DNA from: UBA3263 sp964549975
GTDB taxonomy: Bacteria; Bacteroidota; Bacteroidia; Bacteroidales; Muribaculaceae
Length of the DNA: 27,676 nucleotides
NCBI GenBank assembly: GCA_964549975.1
Contig: CAZJWM010000015.1
Location: 1 to 27,676 of the forward strand
Direction of reading: 5' to 3'
Shown here: piece after piece, positions 1-5,640 of the stretch
How the letters are laid out: every line of letters begins with the position of its first letter
Numbering within the stretch: position 1 is the stretch's first letter
Program-made: the position numbers and the translations under genes
The notes under the pieces: generated by a model
Seen by the model: only the letters and a program-made list of their open reading frames with translations
Databases searched by the model: none
Told to the model about the DNA's origin: nothing

Positions 1-413
1 AGGATGTCTTTTCTCGCAGATGCCCAACCATTCCAGAAGTTCTCAAAAGCAGGCATAAAGCTTGACTTTGGCCCATCCATCCATGGCAGTTCATCCAAGA
101 ATACAACCTTTTTACCATCAGGTAAGTTTTTAAGATACTGTTCTAACATATAAAATGCGTCTATCCAGTTGACGGGAGATGAACCATCTTTGAATCCACA
201 ATCTTTAAGAGTCAGATAAAAACGCTGTAACTGTTCCTTGGTTGAAGCTTGTGCCATACCTGAATATGTGAAAGCAAAGGAATCTTGAAAGACCTCCCTT
301 ACAAGATAGGTCTTACCAATTCTTCGGCGGCCAAATATGGCGACAAACTTTGACTCGTCAGAATCGTATGCTTGTCGAAGCTCTTGTATCTCTTTTTCTC
401 GTCCTATCAGCAT
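1..413 (-). CDS. AAA-family ATPase (archaeal-type/DUF234-like), N-terminal part
   Basis: This gene is cut by the left edge of the window; only the first 137 codons are present, read from the ATG at 411-413. I translated it by hand. The protein begins MLIGREKEIQELRQAY, has a Walker A loop GRRRIGKTYLV at about residues 28-38, and a Walker B stretch VVFLDELPW at about residues 104-112. This layout (short N-terminal REKEI helix, GRRRxGKT, FLDELPW) is typical of the Bacteroidota AAA ATPases related to archaeal-type ATPases that carry a C-terminal DUF234 nuclease-like domain; that domain would lie outside the window. Such genes are usually accessory and their cellular role is poorly defined. The family call is from motif recognition; the missing C-terminus could change it. 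Confidence 0.8.
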   Translation of the reverse strand, partial: MLIGREKEIQELRQAYDSDESKFVAIFGRRRIGKTYLVREVFQDSFAFTYSGMAQASTKEQLQRFYLTLKDCGFKDGSSPVNWIDAFYMLEQYLKNLPDGKKVVFLDELPWMDGPKSSFMPAFENFWNGWASARKDI

Positions 414-433
414 ATAAGATGTAATTTATACTG

Positions 434-441
434 CAAAGATA
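434..441 (-). promoter_or_regulatory. Bacteroidota -7 element upstream of the ATPase gene
   Basis: The minus strand reads TATCTTTG here, a perfect match to the TAnnTTTG -7 box, about 20 nt before the ATPase start codon. I do not see a well-spaced TTTG -33 box. Confidence 0.5.
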
Positions 442-615
442 CAAAATTTTCTTCCATCACGCGGCCAAATCTGAGTTTTTTTATTACATTTGGCCTGCTG
501 ACGGAAGTGGGGTTGTCTCTTTTGATTGAATGTCAGGCTTTTATGCTTTGTTGTGGTTGTGTCGGGTTGTTTGACTGTTGGATAATAAAAAAGTGACCCG
601 CCGGGCTGGCACACT

Positions 616-656
616 CGGCGCCCCCGGCGCCGCTGCCGGGCCACATATTCCGGCAG
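616..656. repeat. Two adjacent GC-rich hairpins
   Basis: CGGCGCC (616-622) pairs with GGCGCCG (626-632) across a 3-nt loop. Immediately after, CTGCCGG (633-639) pairs with CCGGCAG (650-656) across a 10-nt loop. Both stems are perfect 7-mers. Function unknown; they could be part of a structured RNA or an element end. Confidence 0.5.
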
Positions 657-744
657 TCAAATATTGTGTTCTATAGAAGGTTGTCAACAGAGCGACACTG
701 GTGACATGGTCTCCGACCAAGTTGCTGTGTATCAGCGCAGTGCG

Positions 745-780
745 CCCCACCTAGGCCGCGTGCGGCCAAGATGGGGTTTT
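745..780 (+). terminator. Terminator-like long hairpin with TTTT
   Basis: CCCCACCTAGGCCGC (745-759) faces GCGGCCAAGATGGGG (762-776) with 13 of 15 positions complementary, followed by TTTT (777-780). The orientation suits plus-strand termination, although no plus-strand gene precedes it. Confidence 0.4.
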
Positions 781-874
781 AGGATAACCAGCCTCTCCGA
801 GGCATCGTATGCGCTTGATTTACAGTTGCGTTATTATGGGCTTTTTGTTGCCGAAATTTTTTTTGGGGGGGGGA

Positions 875-906
875 TTTGTGGGTGTCGGAAATTATGCTTA
901 ACTTTG
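875..906 (+). promoter_or_regulatory. Plus-strand promoter facing the lasso operon 3' end
   Basis: TTTG (875-878), a 20-nt spacer and TAACTTTG (899-906) fit the Bacteroidota -33/-7 consensus exactly. Transcription would start near 912 and run antisense into the ATP-grasp gene. A T8-G9 run (857-873) abuts the -33 box. Confidence 0.5.
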
Positions 907-1018
907 CGGTGCGGGGGGTGCAACCGTCCTTTTAGGTCGTGGGCCTCCCGCTCCTTTTGTATATACGTGAGGGCCAATCTGTTAAGCTCGGAAATCCATT
1001 GGTGTGGCGGGTTTGACT

Positions 1019-1747
1019 TTAGAGGAATTCGTGGGCAAACCATGAGGCCAGTGATTCGGCAGAGTTGTGCCCGCCTCTGTCGCTGCTTTCTCCGGAATTG
1101 ATTTCTATGACGTAATCTTGGATTGCATCGAGGGTGTAGTAGCTGTTCCCAAGTGCCGACAATCGTTTGGCTGCTTCTTGGACCAGGGCGGGGATGTGTC
1201 CGGATTCGTGATACGGATGATTGTTGATAATCCAATAGCGCTGTTCTGCATACATGAGCGATTCGTCGAGGTATTGTCTAACGGCATATAGGCCGGAGCC
1301 TTTAGGCTTTTCTAAGAAAAGTGTCTTCATGGTTTCAAACGGGGTGTCGGGCCATACGGATGCGGTGTTTGAACAGGAGAATAGTGACTTTACGTCGTTT
1401 TTAATGAATGCTTTTGCCCAGCCTCGACTGTGGATTTCTGCTTCGGTTTCGTCGTTTAGGTCGTTGCAGAAGAATGTTGGGATTGTTAGGTCTTCGATGA
1501 GCGGGTAATATCGGGAGAGGTAGGTGGCGTTGAGTATGGCCTCTGTGTTGTTGACGCTAAGTGGGTTGGCGCCGACTTTATCGAGGTCTTTGATCATGAT
1601 GTCGCGAAATAGCAATTTTGTGGCTTGGGGGTGTGGCGTGGTGCCGACGTTAAAGCCTGCGGCTTTGAAGCAGGCGGCCTCATGGGTGTCTCTTGTGGAG
1701 ATTTGTCCGATGTTGATGTTGTCTTCGAGAAATATTACTTGAGTCAT
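1019..1747 (-). CDS. ATP-grasp enzyme (R2K-like), lasso cluster
   Basis: The 242-residue product resembles the R2K clade of ATP-grasp ligases. An N-terminal FLEDN segment is followed by AGFNVG, a basic WAKAFIKNDVKSL strand in the middle (the ATP-binding lysine region), and a C-terminal metal-binding-type segment YVIEINSGESSDRGG, after which ESLASWFAHEF closes the fold. ATP-grasp enzymes join a carboxylate to an amine through an acyl phosphate. I chose the ATG at 1745-1747; it lies 8 nt after the stop of the cyclase gene, so the two are probably translated from one mRNA. Being last in the RiPP operon, it may modify the peptide, for example at its C-terminus, or make a small-molecule substrate. 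The family call is fairly firm; the substrate is unknown. An upstream in-frame ATG (1786) would overlap the cyclase and is less likely. Confidence 0.7.
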   Translation of the reverse strand: MTQVIFLEDNINIGQISTRDTHEAACFKAAGFNVGTTPHPQATKLLFRDIMIKDLDKVGANPLSVNNTEAILNATYLSRYYPLIEDLTIPTFFCNDLNDETEAEIHSRGWAKAFIKNDVKSLFSCSNTASVWPDTPFETMKTLFLEKPKGSGLYAVRQYLDESLMYAEQRYWIINNHPYHESGHIPALVQEAAKRLSALGNSYYTLDAIQDYVIEINSGESSDRGGHNSAESLASWFAHEFL

Positions 1748-1755
1748 AATAGATT

Positions 1756-2913
1756 TTAGTTTTTGGCAAATAGTGATGTCAACCAAATTGCATATGATAT
1801 TTTAGAGCACCACAGCACGTAGCTTGCGCTGTCGAATGCAAAAACATCCATGTTGTCAACGATTTTAGGGGAAAACAGTTTGTTGTTGGTGATTTCGTGG
1901 GCCTGTGAGAATATTTTGCGGATTTTGTCTCTTGAGTCGAATAGGCCGGAGATTGAGTGACCAAAGAAGTCGCCGTGATATTGGTAGTCTACCAATTCTT
2001 GTGGGATGAATTTTTTGAAGAATTGGCGCGCCCACAGTTTTCTTGCATCAGAGCCTTGGCCTTGCCTTAAGTTGGTTATCTGTGTGATGATTTGATGGTC
2101 GGAGAAGAATGGCTCGAGTCGCAGTCCGTATGGTCGATAAAGATAGTATTCCTGTTCGGTTAGTTCGAATAGAGCGGGGATGTTGAAGGAGTTGAGCGTT
2201 TGAGGATGGATGGGGTCGCCGAATATAGAGTCGGCGCCTTGACCGGAGAACACGGTTTGTGCGCCATGTTCTTTGAAAAGGCGTGGCATCAGTTTGTGTG
2301 CAGCCCCGAATCTGATGGCGCGCGATGGGATTTGCGTCTTGCAGGGTATGTCGACGTCTTCAAATTCGGTGTAGTCATCGAGGTCCAATAGGATTGAATT
2401 GGGGTATTTTTCAGCCAGGATTAATTGAATTGTGCGCTCTGTTCTGGCCTCAAACCGTCGGCTTGTGTATCCTATTGGAATGAAGTCAATGCCAAAATAA
2501 TCGAGCAATCCTATGATGATTGATGAATCTAAGCCGCCGCTGAGGTGCACTCCAACCGTTTGGCCGCGATAGGGCATAAGATATTGTTCGATGACATTCA
2601 GTAGCTTTCTTTCGTCGGCTTCGACCAAAGTGGGTGTGTATAGGTCTTGTTTTACTCTTTCGGTGTCGTCATCCCAAATGAATCCGGCCGGCAAGGCAAC
2701 GATGTTAGGGAAATATTCTAATGCGTCGGGCTCAAATGTCAGGCACTCGATTGGCGGCGTTTTGTAGAGGTAGTTATCCGGATTGAAACGTTTCCATAGG
2801 CCCCGGCATAGCTCGTCCCAGATGGAGTCTAAGTGGCAATGTTTTTGTTTGTTATAAAATTTCAGGTGAGGCACGGGTTCGCCCGGGTGCACCGTCATGT
2901 TAATATCTTGCAT
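1756..2913 (-). CDS. Asparagine-synthetase-like lasso cyclase (C protein), shortened N-terminus
   Basis: The 385-residue product contains the PP-loop SGGLDSS (residues 125-131) and a downstream FSGQGADSIFGD motif, the counterpart of the SGDGGDELFG loop in class-B asparagine synthetases and lasso-peptide cyclases. These enzymes adenylate an Asp or Glu side chain; in lasso biosynthesis the core N-terminal amine attacks it to close the macrolactam ring. Typical cyclases are near 600 residues with an N-terminal glutaminase-like domain. Here only its tail is visible (ALPAGFIWDDD, compare the LPPG segment), so the domain is mostly lost and no amidotransferase Cys2 is present. I chose the ATG at 2911-2913, which overlaps the B2 stop by 14 nt; an upstream ATG (2973) would overlap by 74 nt. 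Another amide-forming or asparagine-like activity is possible, but the B2 neighbour favours a lasso cyclase. Confidence 0.8.
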   Translation of the reverse strand: MQDINMTVHPGEPVPHLKFYNKQKHCHLDSIWDELCRGLWKRFNPDNYLYKTPPIECLTFEPDALEYFPNIVALPAGFIWDDDTERVKQDLYTPTLVEADERKLLNVIEQYLMPYRGQTVGVHLSGGLDSSIIIGLLDYFGIDFIPIGYTSRRFEARTERTIQLILAEKYPNSILLDLDDYTEFEDVDIPCKTQIPSRAIRFGAAHKLMPRLFKEHGAQTVFSGQGADSIFGDPIHPQTLNSFNIPALFELTEQEYYLYRPYGLRLEPFFSDHQIITQITNLRQGQGSDARKLWARQFFKKFIPQELVDYQYHGDFFGHSISGLFDSRDKIRKIFSQAHEITNNKLFSPKIVDNMDVFAFDSASYVLWCSKISYAIWLTSLFAKN

Positions 2914-3451
2914 AGAGTGGTTGATATGATGTCCAAATGATTTCGCAAATATCGCAAATTGCATCGCCCTCAATCACCCATGCATGAAGGTTGCGCATGG
3001 GTGGGAAAATCCCTATGAACATTACTCCGGATCCTTTGAATTTTTTAGAGGTCGACGCAATAAATGCAGCTCTCGGAAGACATAATGTGTTTTGGTTATA
3101 TCCATAGGAGATGGAACGATAATACCAATTTGCATCTTCTCCGTTTTCAAAAACATTCAGCCTTAGGTTGCCAAATATCAAATTCGCCAAGGGGTAACAT
3201 TTTTTGTAGAGAAAGGTCAAAGTTTTAGCATAAATTTTCAACAGGAATGATGCTTTTGGGGGCTCGCGCTTAATCATCACGGGCTTCTTGAGGCGGTAGG
3301 GGTTGCTCACGCATTCAAAAGCCGGAGCCTTATGCATAGGGATTTCGGGCTTCCGATAATTGAAGCCGTTGGTGGAGAAGAGAACGAGGCCGAGCCATTG
3401 GTTGAATTTGAATCCGGTGCCGTTGTAGCTTACGGGGAAATGACAGTGCAT
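2900..3451 (-). CDS. Transglutaminase-like lasso leader peptidase (B2)
   Basis: The 183-residue reading frame carries the signature of the Transglut_core3 lasso leader peptidase (B2): NTLCLPRAAF with Cys124, then LHAWVIEGD with His146 and Asp153 as the likely triad. The helix before it (about residues 68-95) is typical of the family. The enzyme would cut the leader from the precursor before cyclisation. A start at the internal ATG 3335-3337 gives 145 residues, the usual length of free-standing B2 proteins; the first 38 residues from 3451 have acceptable codon use but no recognisable domain, so the start is uncertain. No RRE/B1 domain is recognisable. It follows the precursor gene after a hairpin and overlaps the cyclase gene, which fits a translationally coupled operon. 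Confidence 0.78.
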   Translation of the reverse strand: MHCHFPVSYNGTGFKFNQWLGLVLFSTNGFNYRKPEIPMHKAPAFECVSNPYRLKKPVMIKREPPKASFLLKIYAKTLTFLYKKCYPLANLIFGNLRLNVFENGEDANWYYRSISYGYNQNTLCLPRAAFIASTSKKFKGSGVMFIGIFPPMRNLHAWVIEGDAICDICEIIWTSYQPLYARY

Positions 3452-3482
3452 ATGTTGTGTCTAACTGTGGATGAATCTGATA

Positions 3483-3523
3483 GAACTCTATTGCAGCCAA
3501 AAGAAAAGGCTGCAATAGAGTTC
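3483..3523 (-). terminator. 16-bp perfect hairpin after the precursor gene (attenuator-like)
   Basis: GAACTCTATTGCAGCC (3483-3498) and GGCTGCAATAGAGTTC (3508-3523) are perfectly complementary around a 9-nt loop. It lies 17 nt past the precursor stop and before B2. There is no T-tract after it on the minus strand, so it more likely stabilises the precursor mRNA or attenuates read-through than stops transcription fully. Lasso operons often have a hairpin in this place. Confidence 0.7.
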
Positions 3524-3540
3524 GTTGCGTTTAGGTGCAA

Positions 3541-3672
3541 TTAGCTCCAGCTGCCGTTACTGTCTCTGAAATATGTATACGACGAGTGGGGTTCTGCGAC
3601 ACCCTGCGACTTGTTGCCGCGGATTTTTGCTGAAGTAGCATAAATCTTGAAGAATGAAAGAATCTGTTTCAT
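3541..3672 (-). CDS. Candidate lasso-peptide precursor (A), 43 residues
   Basis: I found this short gene by reading the minus strand. From the ATG at 3670-3672 it encodes a leader MKQILSFFKIYATSAKIR (18 residues) followed by a 25-residue candidate core, Gly19 to Ser43. Gly19 to Glu27 (GNKSQGVAE) is a correctly sized 9-residue ring with an N-terminal glycine and an acidic residue at position 9; the 16-residue tail contains bulky Tyr32, Tyr34, Phe35 and Arg36, which could act as steric plugs, and ends GSWS. An in-frame ATG at 3684 would add MITI. The leader lacks the usual Thr at -2 and a YxxP motif, which makes the cleavage site an inference. Its position ahead of a hairpin, B2 and C is the classic precursor position. 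Confidence 0.72.
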   Translation of the reverse strand: MKQILSFFKIYATSAKIRGNKSQGVAEPHSSYTYFRDSNGSWS

Positions 3673-3721
3673 GATCGTAATCATTAAAGGTTAGCCTTTA
3701 CTATGGCGTGTTGGTTTTGCC

Positions 3722-3744
3722 TCATGACACCGGAAAAGTCATGA
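3722..3744 (-). repeat. Inverted repeat between beta-propeller remnant and precursor gene
   Basis: TCATGAC (3722-3728) and GTCATGA (3738-3744) form a perfect 7-bp inverted repeat with a 9-nt loop, 14 nt after the stop of the upstream remnant and about 40 nt before the precursor start. It could be a weak terminator or an operator for the lasso operon. I see no good -7 box between it and the precursor. Confidence 0.4.
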
Positions 3745-3757
3745 TTTCTCTATTTTA

Positions 3758-4108
3758 TCACTGTGGAAGTAGATCAAAGATATAATATGGGAGCGAGCCT
3801 TCATAATCGCAAACCACGGATTTCTTTTCCCTATCTTTATAGATTCTGCTTTTGTCAAACCAATATTCTTTTGATGGAGACGGTTGGCATTCGGTGTTGT
3901 CGTCGGTGGAGACGAAATTGCCATCCCAGTGAAACGGCTCGGCAAGGGTGTCGTTGCTCTTCATCATTTTTGTGAGAGGGTCATATTGGTAAAGCGGCAT
4001 TAGCTCATTGGTCTGTTTGTTGACGGAGAAGAGCGTACAGTCATCCCATCGGTATAAAACTTCCGATGAGCCGCTTGGGTAATAGATTGTGCCACTAATG
4101 TTATTCAT
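3758..4108 (-). pseudogene. C-terminal remnant resembling a 6-bladed beta-propeller protein
   Basis: The frame from the ATG at 4106-4108 gives 116 residues. Segments such as IYYPSGSSEVLYRWDDCTLFSV and MPLYQYD resemble the repeated strands of Bacteroidales 6-bladed beta-propeller lipoproteins (a strand ending in dtIYsi followed by pkYvfD), and WFDKSRIYKDREKKS resembles a last blade. Full proteins are around 350-400 residues with a lipoprotein signal, so this would be only the last third. The open frame continues upstream to 4312, but that part lies over a structured RNA and I consider it non-coding. It stops 73 nt before the outer precursor start and is in the same direction, so it may be the 5' neighbour left over from insertion of the cluster. 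It could also be a small intact gene of unknown function. Confidence 0.4.
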
Positions 4109-4163
4109 GACTGTGTTGTAAGTGTTTTTGCCTGCAATGACACCTATTGACAGGTAGGTATAC

Positions 4164-4457
4164 AAAAAAAGCGTGGTGCCGAACTCTCCGCTCGTCCCAC
4201 GTCTTGAGGCCTTCGCATTGCCCTGCATCATAGAACGAGCAAAGTAGAAGAACCCACGCTGTATGTATATAGCACCGAGCCAACCTCTCAGAGAGGGTTG
4301 AAACGGGTGCAATTATATACATATCAGTGGTCACTACCTACTCTATTCCGACGATGCAGTTAGAAGTTGCGAAGTTCCAAGACATCAGAACAGTAGCGTA
4401 ATAGTAACGCTTTAAATATGTTTCACGTGAAGATTCCACTTTTGGAATCCGTGGTGA
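4164..4457 (-). ncRNA. Candidate structured RNA gene of about 290 nt
   Basis: On the minus strand a consensus promoter (4463-4494) is followed by a chain of hairpins and a T7 tract (4170-4164). Stems, in transcription order: GATTCCA/TGGAATC (4432-4449, perfect), AGCGT/ACGCT (4395-4411), and a long arm 4262-4323 built from TATGTATAT/ATATACATA, GCACC/GGTGC and CAACC-TCTC/GAGA-GGGTTG. A final closed domain follows: AGCGTGG (4170-4176) with CCACGCT (4254-4260), enclosing GCTCGT/ACGAGC (4190-4195, 4235-4240). Three short overlapping reading frames cover this stretch without any family resemblance. It may belong to a Bacteroidales-specific structured RNA class; I cannot name it with certainty. Confidence 0.6.
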
Positions 4458-4462
4458 TGCTG

Positions 4463-4494
4463 CAAATTTAAGGCAAATATTTTTGTTATGCAAA
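4463..4494 (-). promoter_or_regulatory. Promoter of the candidate RNA gene
   Basis: On the minus strand TTTG (4494-4491), a 20-nt spacer and TAAATTTG (4470-4463) match the Bacteroidota promoter consensus. The predicted start is near 4457. Confidence 0.6.
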
Positions 4495-4562
4495 CTTTTC
4501 TGCAAAAAAAATGTTGAATCTGCGGAATACACGGCGGCGCCGAGCGGTCGGAGTATCGCAGG

Positions 4563-4620
4563 GCGTGTTATCAAGGCCCGCGTGTTATCAAGGCCCGCGT
4601 GTTATACCCGCGTGTTATCG
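4563..4620. repeat. Short tandem repeat, GCGTGTTATC units
   Basis: A 17-bp unit GCGTGTTATCAAGGCCC occurs twice in exact tandem (4563-4579, 4580-4596), followed by shortened copies GCGTGTTATACCC (4597-4609) and GCGTGTTATCG (4610-4620). It lies between the divergent RNA gene and the Abi gene. Confidence 0.75.
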
Positions 4621-4677
4621 TGTTGTTGTGTTTTGTGTTATCTGGCGCGATATAGCTTAATTCTTAAATAATTTCGC

Positions 4678-4685
4678 TAAATTTG
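4678..4685 (+). promoter_or_regulatory. -7 element of the Abi gene
   Basis: TAAATTTG matches TAnnTTTG and lies 20 nt before the Abi start codon. I see no well-spaced TTTG upstream. Confidence 0.5.
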
Positions 4686-4705
4686 TAGCCTAAAAACAAA
4701 TAGCG

Positions 4706-5599
4706 ATGTCCCCACAAGAAAAGAGAGCATATACAGTAAAAGAACAAGTTAAACTTCTTGCTTCACGAGGCATGGAGTTTGATAATATCCCTAAGGCCGA
4801 AGAAATCCTTAGTGATATTGGATATTATCGTTTTGGCTTTTTCTCGTTTCCGTTTGAAACTACCTATCCCAAGAAGGTCAATCGCACGCATGAATTTGTC
4901 CCCGGGACTACATTCAGACAGGTTCATGATCTGTATATGTTTGATTCCGGACTGCGTTTTTTGCTAACGAAAGCGCTTACGCGTATCGAAATCAACATCC
5001 GTACTCGAATTACCTTGATGGGGTCGCTTCACTTTATTTCAGATTCATGGTGGTTCTGCAATCCTAAATATGTGAATCGAGGTTTTCTCTCCAAGTTTGA
5101 TAGAGAAGTTTATTCCGCTGTGAAAAAGAATCCTGCCATCGAGGAGCACCATAAGAAACATCCACAAGACAAATATGCTCCGGCGTGGAAAACATTGGAG
5201 TTTATGACACTTGGTAATATCGTTTTCTTGTATGAGGCCATCAAGGACGAATCATTGAAGAAATCGGTAGCAGGCTACTATGGGTGCTCCATCAAGGTGT
5301 TTCTGAATTATCTTGAAACGATAAGACTTGTTAGAAATCGTTGTGCACATGGCGGATGTCTTTATAACCTCAGTGTTCAAAAAGGTATTAATAAGCATCC
5401 GGCTAATGTTGACAACGCGGATTCTCATAATATAAAGGGCGCTATAGAGGTAATACTTCATTTCATAGGCATTATCTCAAAGAGGCACAAGACCGAAGTT
5501 ATTAAAGAAATTCAGAATGAGCTTTCGCAGTTGGCTAAAAGTCCTAAATCACAGGCAGTTGTGGAAAAATGCGCAAATCTTGCGAACTTTTTTGAATAA
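4706..5599 (+). CDS. Abi_2 family (AbiD/AbiF-type) abortive-infection protein
   Basis: The 297-residue product matches the Abi_2 family of phage-defence proteins. It has the N-terminal motif YTVKEQVKLLASRGM, the YYRFGFFSFPF stretch near residue 40 (compare YRLSGYWYPF), RIEINIRTRI in the middle, and YLETIRLVRNRCAHGG, which holds the HEPN-type RNRCAH (R-x4-H) motif expected for an RNase. Length is normal for the family. The enzyme would act as a cytoplasmic RNase that aborts infection; this role is inferred from the family. The gene is AT-rich like the lasso operon and unlike the GC-rich core genes to the right, which suggests acquisition. It has its own -7 box and is followed by a separate small transcript. 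Confidence 0.88.
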   Translation: MSPQEKRAYTVKEQVKLLASRGMEFDNIPKAEEILSDIGYYRFGFFSFPFETTYPKKVNRTHEFVPGTTFRQVHDLYMFDSGLRFLLTKALTRIEINIRTRITLMGSLHFISDSWWFCNPKYVNRGFLSKFDREVYSAVKKNPAIEEHHKKHPQDKYAPAWKTLEFMTLGNIVFLYEAIKDESLKKSVAGYYGCSIKVFLNYLETIRLVRNRCAHGGCLYNLSVQKGINKHPANVDNADSHNIKGAIEVILHFIGIISKRHKTEVIKEIQNELSQLAKSPKSQAVVEKCANLANFFE

Positions 5600-5603
5600 G
5601 TGC

Positions 5604-5634
5604 TTGTTTTTTTCTTGAATATTGCTTAACTTTG
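5604..5634 (+). promoter_or_regulatory. Promoter of the candidate small RNA
   Basis: CTTG (5603-5606) supplies a -33 TTG core; after a 20-nt spacer TAACTTTG (5627-5634) is a perfect -7 box. It lies just after the Abi stop, so transcription would start near 5640. Confidence 0.55.
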
Positions 5635-5640
5635 CTGCGC

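Larger units (their letters stand above)
414..1018. other. Gene-poor structured intergenic region
   Basis: About 600 bases lie between the ATPase start and the end of the ATP-grasp gene with no ORF I believe. The open frames have no family resemblance and poor codon structure. The stretch holds a GC-rich island (about 600-656) inside AT-rich DNA, a long hairpin followed by TTTT (745-780), an adjacent T8-G9 homopolymer (857-873) and a full plus-strand promoter (875-906). It may be the decayed edge of the accessory island. Confidence 0.5.

Noticed and set aside
664..1101. 145-residue plus-strand frame
   Set aside because: It crosses a terminator-like hairpin, a homopolymer and a promoter, overlaps the ATP-grasp 3' end, and has no recognisable motif.
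3332..3544. 70-residue plus-strand frame and 61-residue minus-strand frame over the hairpin (3330-3515)
   Set aside because: Both cross the perfect hairpin and lack family resemblance; the B2 frame has the catalytic motifs.
3541..3672. Alternative lasso core starting at Ala15 (after Thr13-Ser14) or at Ser30
   Set aside because: Thr13 at -2 would fit the usual rule, but no Asp/Glu falls at position 7, 8 or 9 from Ala15. Starting at Ser30 reaches Asp37 but leaves only a six-residue tail.
4101..4574. Short minus-strand frames (4101-4334, 4338-4574, and 4109-4312 as an N-terminal extension)
   Set aside because: They cover the hairpins of the candidate RNA gene, overlap each other and show no protein family.
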